DNA of 62,000 nt from Cristatella mucedo (taxonomy: Eukaryota > Bryozoa > Phylactolaemata > Cristatellidae), in NCBI GenBank assembly GCA_009760855.2, contig WPIO01000007.1, positions 11,657,501 through 11,719,500 on the forward strand. The letters are read 5' to 3'. Each line of letters opens with the position of its first letter. Position 1 is the first letter of the stretch. The notes beneath the pieces were generated by a model. That model saw only the letters and a program-made list of their open reading frames with translations. It searched no databases and was not told where the DNA came from. Below are positions 21,985-34,279 of this stretch, piece after piece. A program made the position numbers and the translations under genes.

Positions 21985-23099
21985 CTTACATACCTTAAAG
22001 AACCTGGGGTTACTAGTGAGGTATGGGCATTATTAATTACTGACATGCTCGTCTGTGGTAGGTGCAACTGCTTTTGCCGGTTCATTAGCAACGAATCGCT
22101 AACCATTCTTCGAGGCGGTACTTTAATCAGTCTACTAGTAGCTAGTCTGCTACGAATCTTAAAGGAATATTGATAGATCTAAGACCTATTTTGTGAATGT
22201 AAGAAGCACCCGAGGAATAATGCACGAATGAACACGAACCGCAAAGTGCTTAGCACTTACTGCCATGTCTTCGTTGCAAGCCTCTGTTGTTGCATATTCA
22301 GTTTCTGGTGCCCAGCCAATCCAGTACTACCTACCCTACAAGCTTGCGACCGTTTCATGCTCACCGAGGTAGTACGTCTGCATTTCAAGCACATGTTTCT
22401 CAAGCCTTCGCAGGTAGACCACGCCGGGGTACCCAGAGGCTGCCAGCGCAAAGCTAGCGTCTATAACACTGTTTCTAATTGTAGTACACGTTCTCCAATT
22501 CTGGAACTCGCGTTACGTGTACAATAAAGTGTTTGTTGCTAGTCGCCTAATATGCGACCACGATCTTGACGTTTACTCTGTAACGGAGACTTTTTTCATG
22601 TCGACGAACTGTTTGTCCGTCGTCGATTCTAACGTATTAAAGATTCCATTTGTTCCAAGACTTCGAGATCGCTGAAACCTTAAGGTGGAGTAGCGGTTGC
22701 CACCAGCACCTCTTTCAATGTCAACTCTGTTCTGTTAATAATCTTTCGAAACTCTGCCGAATGTCACAGTAATTCTTCGTCCTTTAACTAGTAGTCACAG
22801 TTTAGTCTCTGACTTTCCAGATCTTCTCTCATTTCTTTGTACATGGAATCTTCCGCTTCTCACTCTGGGTAATTAAAATATCTATTTTAATATCCCATCT
22901 GACCCGATGTGTACCAAAATACCTGCATTATTCGAATCTATCTGCCTCCGTGCTCAAGGTCAAGCCCCTACAAATATAAAAGGCAACAACCTTGACCAAA
23001 TGTAACTTCTTTGGGGTTAAAGACGACAAAACCAACCTAATAAATAATGGCAAGCCTTGTGTCTCCCTTAAGTTGGAAGACCCTGATCTCAATATCTAT
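21985..23099. other. Unassigned sequence
   Basis: Contains a plus-strand frame of 99 codons at 22228-22527 with several cysteines near its start. I do not recognise it, and the region has no repeat seen elsewhere in the window. Confidence 0.25.
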
Positions 23100-23760
23100 T
23101 CATCTAGCATGACTATAGTGACATACGCAAGAAGCATGGGCGTGTTGTTCCAAAACGACTAGCAATTGGGTAGAAACATTAGTTGAACTGTCAAATCAGT
23201 CTTCTTTTAGCTGAGAAACTTTCACAGAATTATAAAATTTGTAAGCTAGTGTGCGACAGCCAAGCTAGCTCATTTATTTTTCAACATTGCATCTATATTA
23301 CAGGTATTTATTTTTCAGAAATTCCGGCCAATTCCATTTGTCGACAGCAACTGGTGCAACACTCGGCAGCTCTTCCAGTTTTTTATCAAGGCTGTCTGTA
23401 GCTGCCACATCATGCTGTTTTTGTTTGAGCTTCATTGGCTTCATATCAAGCATTGAATTAGCTTCAAGATCCTCTCTTGGCTTAAAGATCGCTTCAATCG
23501 GTTGCATCGACCTCGTGCTCTTCCATTATGCTCTCGCACCTTCTGCTACTCAGCGCCTCATCGTGGGGCCGTTACACGCGGCAAGCTTAAATGTTTAGGG
23601 GGTACGGCCTGCGTAGAGAAAGCCTTGAATTCACTTCGGGATTCTGTCGTCACCGTGTCATTGATTTTGCATAAATTAAGTCTCAGCTAAAGACGCATCT
23701 GCTCCGCTTGACTTTTTCTACGCTAAGTAGTGCACTTGTCTTCTGTTTCTGCGTGCGTCG
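23100..23760 (+). mobile_element. Old LINE A-like copy
   Basis: Highly diverged but collinear with family A: a SMGVLFQ-D segment (23138-23160), then QQLVQHSAALPVF (about 23345), CHIMLFLFELHW (about 23405), the IDFKIL region, and ALNSLRDSVVTV...LKTHLLRLTFST near the end (23620-23720). Broken frames throughout. It may belong to a sister family. Confidence 0.65.
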
Positions 23761-23954
23761 CGCGCGTGCTTACAAATGTACGATTCAGGATTGAGTACAT
23801 GGTACTAACCACGGTCCCTACCAAACCAAGGCCCCGACGACATTTTTTGTGTGTTTTTGCAGGCTATTCTTAGCACTATATTTTGTGCTTGTGCATGCTT
23901 GTCCAAGAATGACACCTTGCATACTATCAGCCGTTAGTTATTGCTTCTCTTAAT

Positions 23955-24540
23955 ATTAATTATAGTAATGACACATTTGTAAAGCACTCCTTGCGAAATT
24001 AATCTATTTCTTGGCACTTTACATATACTGTTAAGGAAGCTTGATCATATGGTATAATAGCATGCACAGCGTCAACAAGAATAACATAGTTAGAGGTGAA
24101 ATACATCGGGGGAGGGTGAACAAGCAAATATGGTTAGCGGCAGCATGCACAGTTTCAGTACGTATAAGCACACACAAGAAGAATCACAATTACCCACTAA
24201 ATGCTGTGACAACGGCGCTCTTAGCTTTTTTAAATGTAATCAAGTCACGGGATGTTCTGACGCAAGTCGGGGGAGTGAATTCCAGGCTTTGGGAGCATAC
24301 GAATTAAAGGCACGGTCTTCAAAGGATTTGAGGTTAGACGAGGCGTAGCTAAACGATTTCATTCAGAAAAGCGGGTACAATGCCGAGCCTGGTGGAGGAG
24401 TAATTCTGATAGGTAGGCTGTGGTCAGGGAATGAAGTGACCTAAAAGTGAGTGACAGAACCTTGAATTCGTAACGCTGCTTTATTAGAGCCAATTCAGGT
24501 CGGCAAGAGGGGGTGTGATGTGGCTTGCAATAGTTTGTAA
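23955..24540 (-). mobile_element. LINE A C-terminal part and tail
   Basis: Starts at the 3' tail (23955-24020, hairpin decayed), followed by the 3' UTR blocks and the C-terminus. The plus strand shows GAGTGAATTCCAGGCTTTGG, then ACGGTCTTCAAAGGATTTGA, and the HWLP region near 24490. Confidence 0.82.
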
Positions 24541-24544
24541 AGCA

Positions 24545-25444
24545 TGTAGGGAGTGGTTTTGTTATTTTGGCGTACTATTAAATGAAAGTAGCTCAATGTT
24601 AATCCCGTGATATAGCATCCACGCACTACGTTCGCTGTATTTTTGGCAAAGGAATTTGTTATACGCTAGCCAGTTTTATAAAATAAAAAATAATCAATTC
24701 AAATTATTATAAAGATTTAGGCACTGTGAAATGAGTTAAATGAGAGCGAAAAATACAGAAAGTGCCACATGAAGAGCTGCTGGGAAATATTGGTAATTAA
24801 AAGCCTCAAATTTCATAAAGATGAAGAAATCTTAGCTCACTTTTAGAGAGCTTAATTAAAAAAATTAATTAGTTTGAGATAGGGTAGCGTATTAATTTGC
24901 GGCGCCAAGATTATTTATTAAGGAGAATTTCCAGGATTAGGCATTTAGAGTCCATAATCGGATACCCAAAAAATGGCTACCAGATGAGCCCTGCTTCGCC
25001 AGCGATGGAGATTATCTGCCGATGACTTATATTTAAAGTAAAAAAATGAACGGCATTGGCTGATGCGCGTGCGGAGCTTACGTGCATTTCTTTACTCGCC
25101 GCTATCAAATATTTTCTATATCAATCAGTTCCTGACGATGCTTGGTCGTGCGGTAGGTACCCTCCAACCAATCTCGGGTTCGAGTCATGCATCATTTACT
25201 TATTTGTTCCATGCTGCAAGCTAAACGGTAGATTCTAAGTCTCTTTCCCGCAAAATGAATGAGACGGTTGAGAGTCAGCTAAACGTAGCTTGAATTTTTA
25301 CGATACTGAAGAAAATTTGAAAGGAAATACAAACCGTTTCAGCCTGAAAGAGTACGCGCAAAGTTCACCGTAGATGCAGCGGCACGAAGTGGAGGTGAAT
25401 GAGGCGGTGAACGAGCTAGGCTACGTCCTTAATGTATACTCCTA
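24545..25444. other. Unassigned AT-rich sequence
   Basis: AT-rich, no recognised repeat family. A GGTTCGAGTC motif at 25177 resembles a B box, but I see no matching A box, so I do not call a SINE or tRNA. Confidence 0.3.
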
Positions 25445-25700
25445 AAATAAGAATAATATATTAATAATAATACCTTTTAAAATAAACCCCGGAGAACTTA
25501 GTCTCCTTCTAGGTACAATACATATGCTATAAATGAAGTATGGTCGTATGATTACTGGTAATGTGCGAAGTGTCAGCATGCATAACATGGTTAGTAGGAA
25601 CAAACATGCAACGTTTTAACGTGCGATTATGGGTACTGTTAGCACGTACAGTGTGAGCAAGCAAAAGCACACAAAGAAAATATCAGTTAAGTCGACTTTT
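25445..25700 (-). mobile_element. LINE A tail and 3' UTR, old
   Basis: (AAT)n-like start, GAGAACTTAGTCTCCTTCTA (hairpin, minus sense), then the CATGCATAACATGGTTAGTA and GTCAGCATGC blocks of the 3' UTR. No coding part. Confidence 0.72.
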
Positions 25701-25914
25701 TAACATAGTGTAGGCATAAGCGAGCGAAGCTTCCCCTGTAAGTTTCTCCTTGCTCGTGTTATGCTCCAAACTACTTTTTTAATAATAATAATAATGCACT
25801 TGACATTTGCCGTCGTATTCTGCAATAGTCAGAGGCGTAGGAAGGGGGTAGGAGGACAGATGTCCCCGGGCGCCAAGGCTAATAGGGCACCTCAAGGAAA
25901 AGGGATTACACATT

Positions 25915-26685
25915 ATTGTAAAGCATTTTATAATAAAAATAATAATATTGCACTTGATAAAGCGCCCTCGGAGAACTTAATCTCTTTCTCGGCGCTTTAC
26001 ATTTGCTGCAAACTGATATGCAATTGAATAGTAAGTAAAATCATGCTTGAAAAACAAACAAAATGAATAATATGGTTAGGGGTGACATGCACAGGGTCAG
26101 CATGCGAATGTGGTTAGTGGCAGCATGCACAGTGTCAGCACGCATAATCACACGAAGGAAGAATCACAGGGACCCACTAAATGCTGTCCTAAATAGTTGT
26201 GTTTTTAAGTTTCTTTTAAATGTGGTCAGGTCATGGGATGTTCTGACGCAGGTCGGGAGGGAGTTCCAGGCTTTGGGAGCATACGAGCTGAATGCACGGT
26301 CTCCAAAGGATTTAAGTTTTGTACGAGGTATTTCCAGACTGTTGGATTCCGAAAAGCAGGTGGTACGATGCTTGGCCTGATGGGGTAGTATATCTGAAAG
26401 ATAGGCTGGAGCCATAGAATGAAGAGACCTAAAAGCGAGCGACAAAACCTTGAAGTCAATCCGTTGCCTCACTGGTAGCCAGTGCAGGTCGGCGAGAAGT
26501 GGAGTAATGGGGCAACTGCAACGCTTACGACAGACAAACCTAGCTGCAGAGTTTTGCACCAGCTGCAAACGTCTGATCGCACATGCTGGTAGGCCAGTAA
26601 GCAGTGAGTTGCAGAAGTCAAGACGGGATGTCACGAATGCATGGACCAACTGGGACGTGGTATCCTTATTTAAACACTTGTAATT
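25915..26685 (-). mobile_element. LINE A C-terminal half, open frame
   Basis: The cleanest coding stretch of the family. The minus frame 26649-26164 is open for 161 codons, from [20 protein letters not shown] through [30 protein letters not shown] and [19 protein letters not shown] to the terminal SGSL-stop. The 3' UTR and hairpin (arms GCGCC and GGGCGC, 25965-26005) and an AAT tail (25925-25950) follow. 5'-truncated near 26685. The lack of stops suggests a relatively young copy. Confidence 0.93.
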
Positions 26686-26789
26686 TTTTGTGAAAAATTT
26701 TCATGTGAGAATGTCAATCCTGATTTCAAGCAAGTCCTTGTTTCGATGGACTTGACTATAGCTGGCTAAGCTAGAAGCGTGTTTACAGA

Positions 26790-26880
26790 CTTAGAACACG
26801 TAAAGTTCCTAGTAAGAGATTGAATTCACTGAGGGCCCTATATCAAATGCATTATTATTATTGTTATTATTAAAGTCACG
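26790..26880 (+). mobile_element. LINE A tail-only copy
   Basis: GTAAAGTTCCTAGTAAGAGA, right arm GAGGGCCCTATATC, then (ATT)n to 26875. Confidence 0.8.
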
Positions 26881-26884
26881 AAGA

Positions 26885-27825
26885 TCCATAAAATGTTGTT
26901 TGTAAGAGATGCTTTAGTGGCTTCTTTTTAAATGTCGTCAAGTGGGGGCATGTCGTGATATCAGTCAAGAGTGAGTTTCAAGCTTCTGGAGCATAAGAAT
27001 TAAAGGCACGGTCTCCATAAGATTTTAGGTTCCTTTTGCTGTTTAGCCAAACTATTTGAGTCGGTAGAGCCGGTGGTACGCTGCCTAGCTTGCGTGGGGA
27101 GTAGTTCTGTTAGGTAGGCTGGAGTCAGAGAATGAAGAGACCTAAAATCGAGAGTCAAAATCTGGAAGTCGATGCGCTGCTTAATTGGGACACAGTGCAG
27201 GTCGGCGAGAAGTGGTGAAATGTGTCAACTGCGGATTCTCGCTACAGACAAGCCTAGCTGCAGAGTTTCGCACCAGTAGTATGTGCCTGATTGCACAAGC
27301 CGGTAGACCAGCAAGCAGTAAGTTACAGAAGTCGAGGCGGGATGTCACAGATACATGGTCCAATTTGGATTTAGTATCTGCCTGAGCAAGCCCAAACCTT
27401 AGCAATATTATGTAGCTGAATGTAGGCAGACTTGTCTGCAAAGCTGCCGTGCTCGTCTAGTGACAGGTTATTTTAGAAAATGCCACTTTTATTTCGTGCT
27501 GATGCTACTGAAGATATGCTGGCAGAGACGATTTTGAGCGTTTAGCTTTCCATTTCTGAATGATGCTTGGTTTTCCCATATATGTAAGTTGGCTTTATCT
27601 TCATTCAATTTTAAAATGTTACATGGATGGCAGAAATACGGAGCAGCAATAAGGAGTTGAGAGAATTTGGCGAGCTAGAGAGCGTGAGGTAGCAAAGTAT
27701 AGGCACAGCTGCGAGACTTCAGCATAGAAGTGAAATATTATATTGTACTTGGCTATCACATCGGTAAGAGGGCGAGTACAAATTGCGAAACGAAGTGAAC
27801 CGGACCAAGCACAGAGCTCATTGAT
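26885..27825 (-). mobile_element. LINE A, RT palm to C-terminus, broken
   Basis: Reverse copy abutting the preceding tail. From right to left: a palm remnant (LTDVIAKYNIIFHFYAEVSQ, with the catalytic YADD replaced), MLLFLKLNED-like sequence at about 27600, [20 protein letters not shown] (about 27310-27370), and the C-terminal segments to about 26890. The 3' UTR is missing, so the copy ends in coding sequence. Confidence 0.85.
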
Positions 27826-27871
27826 GTAGTACATATACGGAAATACATATACAGGTCCCTCACATACACTA

Positions 27872-27873
<2 letters not shown>

Positions 27874-27944
<71 letters not shown>
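27874..27944. repeat. (AC)n-(AT)n microsatellite
   Basis: About 26 AC units followed by about nine AT units, next to the 5' edge of a LINE A copy. Confidence 0.95.
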
Positions 27945-28317
27945 GACTGGTTGAATTAAGTTTAAAGTACAGAACTTTTATATTAAATGCGAGCGAACTT
28001 CATAATAGAATTGTGCTAGAAGATAAGTTTATCCAGCGAAATCTTCCATTTTATTATTTAGTCTTGATTGACTAAAAGCGGAAGAATAAATGAAGCAGAA
28101 GTGGGCAGTATATATAAGGAACTATTTCATTGCTTTTTTCAAATTGTATAGCATTGGAATCTTGCAACAACTTTCCCTGAATCTTGACTCGTCACATTCT
28201 CAAGATTTTGCTGTGCCATTTTTTATTCTTTTTAAGTCAATTGGCCTTGCAATCCACACTCAGGCCTCAAAACTTACAGCGGCAGTAAAAAAATTCTGAA
28301 TGGTCTATTTATTTGTT

Positions 28318-28478
28318 GAGCCGTGATGGCAAACTGGGTAAGGTGGTTGCTTTCACGACCTCGGTCCCGAGGTCGTGGGTTCTATTCCTGCGGTGGGTGA
28401 TCTTTTATGGCCACTGCAAGCGGTGATGATGGCCGTAAAGGCTCTTCTGCCGCTACATAAAAGTGGCTGTTTAATCAC
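28318..28478 (+). mobile_element. SINE1, full-length-like
   Basis: tRNA-like head with an A-box region (GTGATGGCAAACTGGGTAAG) and B box (GGTTCTATTCC, 28378-28388). Between them is a perfect 11-bp palindrome (CACGACCTCGG / CCGAGGTCGTG, 28357-28380) in the place of the anticodon and variable arms. The body has CCACTGCAAGCGGTGATGAT and GCCGTAAAGGCTCTTCTGCC, and the end is GTGGCTGTTTAATCA. Not a working tRNA gene: the head runs on into SINE body. Confidence 0.88.
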
Positions 28479-28758
28479 TAGGATTTTTTTAAGCCCCAAC
28501 TTTTAGGAGCAAATGTATTTTGCGATGAAATTTGTAACGAATTGAAATACGTTTACTTATTAAAGATTATTTAATGGATTTTCTCGTATTACTTTACATG
28601 TATAGTTTGTAATCAGAAAATACACTCATAACTTTTATATCCGCCCGCTGTATTAGATAATAATAATATTGCACTTGATAGATATTATGAATGAATTTTG
28701 CGTCAAGCACGTAAACTGTAGAATTTCAGCAGATTCTCTGAAAAGCACTGGAACCTTC
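28479..28758. other. Spacer with LINE A tail stub
   Basis: AT-rich spacer between two SINE1 copies. At 28660-28683 a stub (AATAATAATATTGCACTTGA) matches only the terminal 20-odd bases of a minus-strand LINE A tail. Confidence 0.45.
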
Positions 28759-28925
28759 AGCCGTGATAGCACACTGGGTAAGGCAGTTTCTTTTCAAGAC
28801 CTCGGTCCCGAGGTTGTGGGTTCGATATCTGCTGGGTGGGGCGATCCTTTATTGCCGCTGCACGTGGTTGCGATAGCCGTGATAGCTCTTCTGTCGCTAC
28901 ATAAAAAAGGCTGTTAAATCAGCTA
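28759..28925 (+). mobile_element. SINE1, full-length-like
   Basis: Second copy in the same orientation, about 440 bp downstream of the first. A-box region GTGATAGCACACTGGGTAAG; B box GGTTCGATATC (28819-28829). The end GGCTGTTAAATCAGCTA matches the copies at 21.8 and 58.6 kb. Confidence 0.88.
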
Positions 28926-28929
28926 ACGA

Positions 28930-29664
28930 AAAGTTCATTTGAGTCAAAATTCTACGTCACAACTCATTATCCTATTCTTAATACTAAATAAATTGATAAT
29001 TGCTAGCGGAAATTTTGTTTAGATGCTTCTGATATTGTAAAACAGCATAGCTCAGTTTCGCTGTCAACTGTGCATTTGTAGCTCAGAGAGCCTCAAACCT
29101 GCTTGGCTGGTTTGGGGTGCGGTCCGGCGGCTGTGCTTTCCATAGTTTCCATAGATTTGCTTATCGTATGTCTATGACTTGTGTCTATGACTCGAGACGC
29201 AACTTCGTTATGATTGAGTGGGCCGGCAGCGGAGGCCCAATACAGATTCTTCGTGCTGAATGGACGCATTCGTGCTCCGCAGGCAGTGGTGTCATTGTGG
29301 CAGGGGGCGCAAACGTGCTAGTTTTCCTGTCGGGCTGCGTTTGAGTTCTTAGTTAATGCACAACATAATTTGCCATCTTTTTATACTCGCTTGAGTCATC
29401 ATAGACAGCTTATGCGTCACCAGAAAAAAAAATCTGAGGCAATTTGGAAATTTTCTGACCCAGTTATCGGTCAGTCTTCATTGGATTGATACTGTTTATT
29501 CTCCGCGTTTTTCTTTATTTTTCACTTGTGAGTTGCCGGGTTTCCATTGATAGAAATGACCGCATTTTGCATTGAATTCCTCGCATCCCTGCCTTGCAGA
29601 TGACTCCTCTTGCTTACTTGAATCACCGAAAGGGAGTTAGTGTCTAGTCAGAATGAACATAGTT
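28930..29664. other. Unassigned sequence
   Basis: A GC-richer patch at 29090-29340 has a 75-codon open frame with no recognised similarity. Otherwise AT-rich. Confidence 0.25.
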
Positions 29665-30250
29665 GAATAACAATAATAATAATACATCCATATTGCGCTC
29701 TCAGATAACTTGATCTCTTTCTAAGAACTTTGAAAATGCTGTAAAGGAAGCAGGATCGATTTATTAATTTTAGCCTGCACAATGTCAACAAGCATTACAT
29801 AATTAGACTTGACAAGCACAGAATCATCATAAAAATATGGTTAGTGGCAACATGCAAAGTGTCAGCACGCATAATAACACAAAGGACTAGTCACATGGAC
29901 CCACTAAATGCCGTGAACAATAGATGCGTTATTGGCTTCTTTTGAAATGTCTACAAGTCAGGGGGTGTCGTGATGTCAGTGGGGAGTGAGTTCTAGGGTT
30001 TAGAAGCATACGAACTAAAGGCATGATCTCCAAAGGATTTCAGCATCACACGAGGTCTAGCGAAACGATTTTTATTCAGGGAAGCAGGTGGTACGATGCC
30101 AGGCCTAGTGTGGGAGTAGATCTAACAGATAGGTGAGAACCGAATAATGAAGGGATCTAAGAGTGAGTGACAGAACCTTGAAGTCAATGTGCTGCTTGAC
30201 TGGGAGCCAGTGCAGGTCAGCAAAACGCGGTGTAGTCATTCAAGCTCAGA
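29665..30250 (-). mobile_element. LINE A C-terminal part and tail, old
   Basis: (AAT)n at 29672-29685, decayed hairpin, 3' UTR, then the C-terminal part up to the HWLPVKQ region near 30200. Frames heavily broken. Confidence 0.82.
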
Positions 30251-30254
30251 ATAA

Positions 30255-31099
30255 ATGGCCAATGATAGAGGTTTGGCTTTCGAATTAGTGGCTAGATTTA
30301 GGTTTACCTATTATTAGCAGGTGAGTCAGATATTGCTGAGAGTTATTGCAGCAAAACCAGCCAGTTTTCAACGATCCGAGGTTTCCAGCAGACAGTTTTT
30401 TGCCAAATCCATGCATACAAATACAAATACAAATAGTTGCTCTGCGGCGGCCGCCGCTCAATCTTACAGCACTTCTACGTGGTTTGATTTTGCTTGAGTA
30501 TTGGGTAGCCTTTCAATCAATCTCCTCGAGTGACTTTGTACAAGATAGTGTCATCATCAGATCGCCGAAGTAAGCAATACCGTCAACAAGAGAGAAATTC
30601 GACACTGAATTTCTTTTGGCACGAATAAAACTTGTGCAATTAAAATGGCTAAAACCTCAGACAGTATAAATCTTAAAGTAATTCTAAATATAGTAAAGCA
30701 AGGTTTTCTGGATAAATGTAACAATTAAAATGAATGCAGAATGTAGCCGCATTCCCTATGCCCCGATAATTCACTTTGTGACTGTGCATATGTTCACTGT
30801 CGTGCGTGGCAGGCCACAGGCAAATATAGCCATTGCCAGCGGAATTAGTTGTAATATGAACAATAATAATAGTAAGTGTTTTACATAAGACCCTAAAAGA
30901 AGAAATGTCCATCCAGACACTGTACAGCTTTCTGCAAGAAAAAATGTGGACTGTGAGTTAATCATAAGCAATTTATCGTGATCTGAAAAGTATTCAAACG
31001 AGCACAAGAAGACTCTCAAGTCCACGTGTTAGCGGGACTTTTTGTTAGAAGTGTGCAGGACTTTTTGTTGGAAGTGTGCACATTTCAAGCACAGGTAAG
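30255..31099. other. Unassigned sequence
   Basis: A short AAATAC repeat lies at 30418-30437. No family recognised. Confidence 0.3.
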
Positions 31100-31490
31100 C
31101 GTGCCAAGTAGGCAGGTAAAACTACACTTTCACCGGAGAGCAGAGAAAGCTGAGGGGAGCAGGCGCATCTTTAGCTGAGACTGAAATGACGTGATGTGCA
31201 TGCAGGACGTGACAGAAGCCGGAAGCAAGCTCACGACTTTCGGTAAACACGAGTTTCAACTTAGTATTCGAAGCTGCGAGAAGAGCGAAAGCGAAAGGAT
31301 GATGAGGCAATTGGAGAGCTACACAGACTGAAGGAGGAAGGAGAAAGAAGTATAGATAGCCTGGTGCGAACGAGGGAAGAAACCTTTCTGTCAAAGTGAA
31401 CATCTTGAAGTGAATTTCAAGCTTAACAGAGAGCCGATAACGCTCGGACAGAAGTCGAATGACGGTGCGACACCTCGTGAACACACTGGC
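31100..31490 (-). mobile_element. Old LINE C-terminal remnant, third family?
   Basis: The minus frame 31484-31122 (120 codons) has the order seen in CR1/L2-type ORF2 ends: SERYRLSVKLEIHFKMFTLT (compare LHWLPV--RI-FKVLSLT), then APGYLYFFLL and a SNTKL-like piece. It is not close to family A or B in sequence, so it may be another LINE family. Confidence 0.42.
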
Positions 31491-33491
31491 TAGCTATTTC
31501 TCAGTAAACCAAAAAGTGCTCACTTCGTAATGGCCTCCACGCGAAAATAAACTAGTGGTCTAGCTGGCAGTCGCTAGTCCGTTATTCGCCCGCAGTTTCC
31601 TAAGCAAGCTAAGCGAATCGTCTGCGTTGTTTCCTTTCATCTTTGTGCCAAATGGATGCTGTATTAGGTTATAGAGAAATGCGGACTATTCGCTTCGACC
31701 GCAAGTGAGACGATATGACCAATAGACGAATAACTTGAACGAATGAAGCATGAAACGAAATGCATGCTTAAAAAGCCTTCGGTAATTCACAAAATATCCA
31801 CAATCGGCACAGTAATAGGGGATTTACTGCCGCTAAGCAACTCAGCAATTAATTGTGGAGCCACTTGTATGGACACCACTGAATTTATATCACTGCAAAA
31901 GGCTGCTTGCCTGTCTCAGCGTAACCTATGAGAGCCGCATTTCATCAGAAGCTGACCATTCTTTTCGGGGCTAACTTGCTTTGCTAACATTTCAGGGCTT
32001 ATACGCTAGCAATAAATGCCCATTGGTTAAATTTCAGTGAGGATTAGCTACCTTGTACAAAGTGTTTTGGACTGCTTCGCACTGAAAAATTCCTGCCCGC
32101 CTCGACGCAATGACTGAAGTTGACATCATGAACACTGAAGTCATGAAATATCGTTCCCTCTCGCGGTGAGAACTCCAAGTATCGCTACAACAGGAACTAA
32201 AACACTAATGTTTACCTTTGCGGAACCTACCGAGAAAAACAGAGCCAGCCATACGTCGTGCGTGCGTGCGTGCTTGCATAAAAAAGCTCCTTTAGACGGG
32301 AGATTCTCTGGTAGAATTAGAATCCAATAAAGTGACTGTATTGGTTTGCGAACAATTGCATGGCACATTATTGCTTAAAATTATAATTATGCACAACATT
32401 TTTGAATAACTTGTTAAAATACCTTTATGAGGCTAGGGTCATGTTTGATCCCTGTTTAAGATATTGGGTCTGATTAATAGATTGATAGCCAACTTTTAGC
32501 CCTATACAATTCAGAAACCACTCAGGCTTTGAATTTGAAAGTCCTATCACAAAATCTCAGGCTATCACTTGATTAGCCTTTGTAGCTTATTAGAGCTGAT
32601 ACATGTTCAGATTCATTCGCATTTTATTAAATTGGATGTTTTCATATTAGCATATTTACCGCAACTAGTTTGAACAAATTTTTAAAACCTGGTGATCTCC
32701 GGAATGGTAGCAGCTACGCTGGCAATAGACTTATCTTTTTTAAAGTCCTTTAAATGTTCATACAGCGACCTATAAGATGCTCATCACTGTCTTCAAATTA
32801 GAAAGACAGTACACTTCCGTTTGCGTTGCACCTGCACTTGACAGCTCCTGGTTACTACGCTGGAAGGTTTTCATTACAAGGTCTTTAATTAAATCCCAAG
32901 TCAAAGCTTGGAAAGGCTCTGTTAATTTGGAAGGTCAGCCGAAGTCACAGTGAAGAAATTTCCTTACCGTGTCCCGTGAATTCGATTGGATAAACTTAGT
33001 GAACGCCATTGGGGCAGTAAGTGGAGACTCGAAGGAGCAGCGACCGCAATTAACTTCTATGCCTCAAATATCAGCAGCCAAAAGCATTCCGGCGTTCTTC
33101 TAGAGTAATGAATTATTTTTTACCTCTAAAATTAAGAGATGTGCCGCTTAGAATTTCTGCTCGTTTTAAAACAACTTCTACCACCAATAACGAAATGACC
33201 GATGATAAGCTGTTATTATTTAAAATAAATTATTTTTTAAACGGCATTTCAAATTTATTTGTTTATGCGATTATTACTGCTTGGTCTAACTTGCACAAAA
33301 TGCAGTTTTGTTGATTATCAAGTTTTGTAATTAGGACTTTCCTCTAGACAGGGAAGCTCATTTACATGGTAAGACTGAAGTCAATATAGATGCTGGCACA
33401 TTTTGGAAACAAATTCTTTGCAAAACTCTTACCGCCTCAAACGATGTCCTGAAAAACAGAATTTATAAAATTGTACATCTTAGTTTTTCTG

Positions 33492-33495
<4 letters not shown>
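31491..33495. other. 2-kb stretch with no recognised features
   Basis: The longest interval without a repeat I can place. Short frames (for example 31743-31931, 33108-33314) look random and AT-rich. (GTGC)n-like CGTGCGTGCGTGCTTGC lies at 32259-32275. Confidence 0.3.

Positions 33496-33497
<2 letters not shown>

Positions 33498-33531
<34 letters not shown>
33498..33531. repeat. (AT)n microsatellite
   Basis: About 17 AT units, immediately upstream of the RT remnant at 33540. Confidence 0.95.
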
Positions 33532-33533
<2 letters not shown>

Positions 33534-33539
33534 GAATTG

Positions 33540-33945
33540 AGGAGCTCATCAGCAGAATCAATACTTTTGGACAAATCAAGTGTTATTCAGATTGCCCCAT
33601 TTTACAGTAAAATACTCGAATCACAAATCAAGAATCTATCTCTCTCCGCCTGCACTTCTGTCTCTATTGAAACCTTCACTAACTGCATCTCTCTTGCTAA
33701 GCCAAACACTCGTCATTTTGATCCGGTTCTAACTGAGGTGCATGGACTTGCTCGAGCCCATCAACCAAATAGTATACATGCGGCCCCTGTTACTGGCAAA
33801 GCCATTGCCCTTTTGAAAGCTGCTTTAATCAGGCCACTTAATAAAAATCCGTCCCTTGATCACGTGAACCAAATTAACTATAGTCCAGTCACTATTATGC
33901 CATTGTTTTCGGAGGCACTGGAAATAAAATTGACCGACTAGCTAA
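33540..33945 (+). mobile_element. LINE N-terminal RT remnant
   Basis: The frame 33471-33941 ends with ALLKAALIRPLNKNPSLDHV and a YSPVTIMPLFSEALE block. This corresponds to the start of a LINE reverse transcriptase (VRPLLKKPSLD...NYRPVS-LPFLSKILEK). The arginine of NYRPVS has become serine. It is the 5' part that the A copies lack. I cannot decide between family A and a relative. Confidence 0.65.
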
Positions 33946-34279
33946 GCAAGTGGTTCCGATGCTAAGCATTGGTTCCGATCCGTTTTCTCCATGCCTCAGT
34001 GACTTGAAGCTTTCTTATCGTTTACCTACCATTGGGGTTATCTTGTAATAGATTAGATCTATTAGGAAGAGCTTTTACAGATGAAGCTAATGGTGATTGG
34101 ATGAGCCATGTCAGCCTTCAACGCTCGCACTTCTGCCTCATAGTGATGATGGTAAAATGAAGATAAAAATAATAACTTAGGGGAACCATTCAGAGCAGAT
34201 ACTGCAGTAAATCCCTAGAGAATTTCGCGATTAAACTGTCGCCTCCGAATGCAGCGAGGGTTTCACTGACAGACAACCG
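33946..34279. other. Unassigned sequence
   Basis: TGGTTCCGATGCTAAGCA and TGGTTCCGATCC show a short local duplication at 33951-33980. Nothing else recognised. Confidence 0.3.

Noticed and set aside
22228-22527. 99-codon frame as a secreted or membrane protein
   Set aside because: The hydrophobic cysteine-containing start could pass for a signal peptide, but no mature domain, splice sites or similarity support a gene.
25056-25238. A third SINE based on GGTTCGAGTC at 25177
   Set aside because: Only a B-box-like motif is visible, with no A box and no second copy in the window.
25840-25900. AGGCGTAGGAAGGGGGTAGG followed by CCCCGGGCGCC as a known dispersed repeat
   Set aside because: It looked familiar as an invertebrate repeat motif, but there is no second copy here and I cannot support a family name.
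28318-28400. A tRNA gene
   Set aside because: A- and B-box-like sequences are present, but the anticodon region is a long palindrome, no acceptor stem closes, and the head continues into a repeated SINE body found in several other copies.
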